5,364 nucleotides of DNA from an uncultured Clostridiaceae bacterium (GTDB lineage Bacteria; Bacillota; Clostridia; Clostridiales; Oxobacteraceae), in NCBI GenBank assembly GCA_937900065.1, contig CALCDS010000182.1, forward strand, positions 1-5,364, written 5' to 3'. The position numbers and the translations under genes were made by a program. Below, piece after piece: positions 5,023-5,364 of this stretch; position 1 is the stretch's first letter, and every line of letters starts with the position of its first letter. Under the pieces are notes generated by a model that did no database searches, was not told the DNA's origin, and was given only the letters and a program-made list of their open reading frames with translations.

Positions 5023-5052
5023 AACAATTTATCATCCTGACACAATATACTT
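5009..5052 (+). repeat. Dispersed repeat: core plus AACAATTT...TGACACAAT module (copy B)
   Basis: GGGGGACGGTTC (5009-5020) is followed by AT and then AACAATTT (5023-5030), ATCATCC, TGACACAAT and ATACTT (to 5052). It matches the block order of copy A at 4876-4919. The core is shared with the composite unit ending at 5022, so the modules are chained. Confidence 0.75.
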
Positions 5053-5156
5053 CACTTCGGTTTGTCATACTGCATCAGAGTAACGACAGATATCATATTA
5101 AAACAGGATTGGTTGAGGCAATATTTATACTAAAATTTACCACTATATAAGCATGG

Positions 5157-5196
5157 TTAAATTAGGATTTTATGTGCTATAATCAAATTAGGGAGG
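5157..5196 (+). promoter_or_regulatory. Extended -10 promoter and ribosome binding site of the partial plus-strand gene
   Basis: TATAAT at 5178-5183 is preceded by TGC, giving an extended -10 element. No good -35 hexamer lies at the normal distance (GGTTAA at 17 bases), as is common for extended -10 promoters. GGGAGG at 5191-5196 follows directly and is the Shine-Dalgarno sequence for the TTG start at 5206, so the leader is very short. Confidence 0.6.
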
Positions 5197-5205
5197 ATGA
5201 TTTGC

Positions 5206-5364
5206 TTGGAAGAAAAATTATTCGAATTCATGTCTAAAATGTACGGCGAAATGCAGGAAGGGTTTTCAAACGTCAGGCAGGATATCGTTCAGGTTAAGCA
5301 GGACGTTTCCCAGGTCAAACAGGATATTGTAAGGTTAGAGAATAAGATGGATAACAATCATAAA
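5206..5364 (+). CDS. Small coiled-coil protein of unknown function, TTG start, 3' end outside window
   Basis: The frame is open for 53 codons to the window edge, starting at TTG: (M)EEKLFEFMSKMYGEMQEGF and onward. GGGAGG at 5191-5196 is 9 bases upstream of the TTG. The in-frame ATG at 5197 touches the ribosome binding site and is an unlikely start. From residue 25 the protein is a run of heptads of the type QD(I/V)xQVK, three of them coded by consecutive 21-base units (5278-5298, 5299-5319, 5320-5340), so a coiled coil is strongly predicted. Short proteins starting in this way are common in Clostridia, but I know of no established function. There is no signal peptide or membrane segment in the visible part. 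It is transcribed divergently from the two-component operon, which could be coincidence or could mark a target gene. Confidence 0.8.
   Translation, partial: MEEKLFEFMSKMYGEMQEGFSNVRQDIVQVKQDVSQVKQDIVRLENKMDNNHK

Larger units (their letters stand above)
4798..5205. other. Divergent intergenic region made mostly of repeat modules
   Basis: No gene is visible in these 408 bases. The left edge holds the promoter and ribosome binding site of the regulator gene (minus strand) and the right edge the promoter and ribosome binding site of the partial plus-strand gene. Between them, from 4851 to about 5052, repeat modules sharing the GGGGACGG core follow each other almost without gaps. From 5053 to about 5150 the sequence is unremarkable and AT-rich. 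Confidence 0.7.

Noticed and set aside
4851..5052. CRISPR array
   Set aside because: The repeats are uneven in length and spacing, share only a short core, and have no regular unique spacers or cas genes nearby.

Overview
This is an AT-rich stretch of a low-GC Firmicute, most probably a member of the Clostridia. The base composition, the strong AGGAGG-type ribosome binding sites, the consensus sigma-A type promoters and the protein families all fit. Nearly everything is coded on the minus strand. Only a partial gene at the right edge is on the plus strand. No tRNA, rRNA, CRISPR array or transposase gene is visible.

Layout from left to right. (1) 1-682 is the 5' part of a membrane-anchored polysaccharide deacetylase (NodB fold) with a long coiled-coil stalk; its 3' end lies outside the window. 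(2) 683-1036 has no gene. It holds the deacetylase leader, one GGGGACGGTTC-type repeat and a long hairpin that probably terminates the next operon. (3) 1037-1610 is a two-gene type II toxin-antitoxin operon (Phd/YefM-like antitoxin, then RelE/ParE-like toxin, overlapping by 14 bases) with its own clear promoter. (4) 1611-1870 holds that promoter, a second copy of the hairpin and a composite GGGACGGTTC repeat. (5) 1871-2509 is a DedA-family membrane protein whose stop codon lies inside a repeat copy. (6) 2510-2732 holds nested inverted repeats, including a probable terminator. (7) 2733-4797 is an OmpR-type response regulator followed by an overlapping sensor histidine kinase. (8) 4798-5205 is a divergent intergenic region packed with the same repeats. 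(9) 5206-5364 is the start of a coiled-coil protein of unknown function, beginning at TTG.

The deacetylase (cell-wall or surface glycan modification), DedA (a family that includes undecaprenyl-phosphate flippases) and the membrane sensor system suggest an envelope-related neighbourhood. That link is an inference from proximity only. The two-component genes probably form one transcript. DedA is separated from them by a likely terminator.

The most unusual content is between the genes. A short repeat with core GGGGACGGTTC occurs seven times (once truncated), always in the same orientation, combined with at least three different companion sequences. Two related hairpins, which differ by compensatory base changes, bracket the toxin-antitoxin operon. 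This looks like a family of non-coding, possibly mobilised palindromic repeats, and it is the best candidate here for something not well described.
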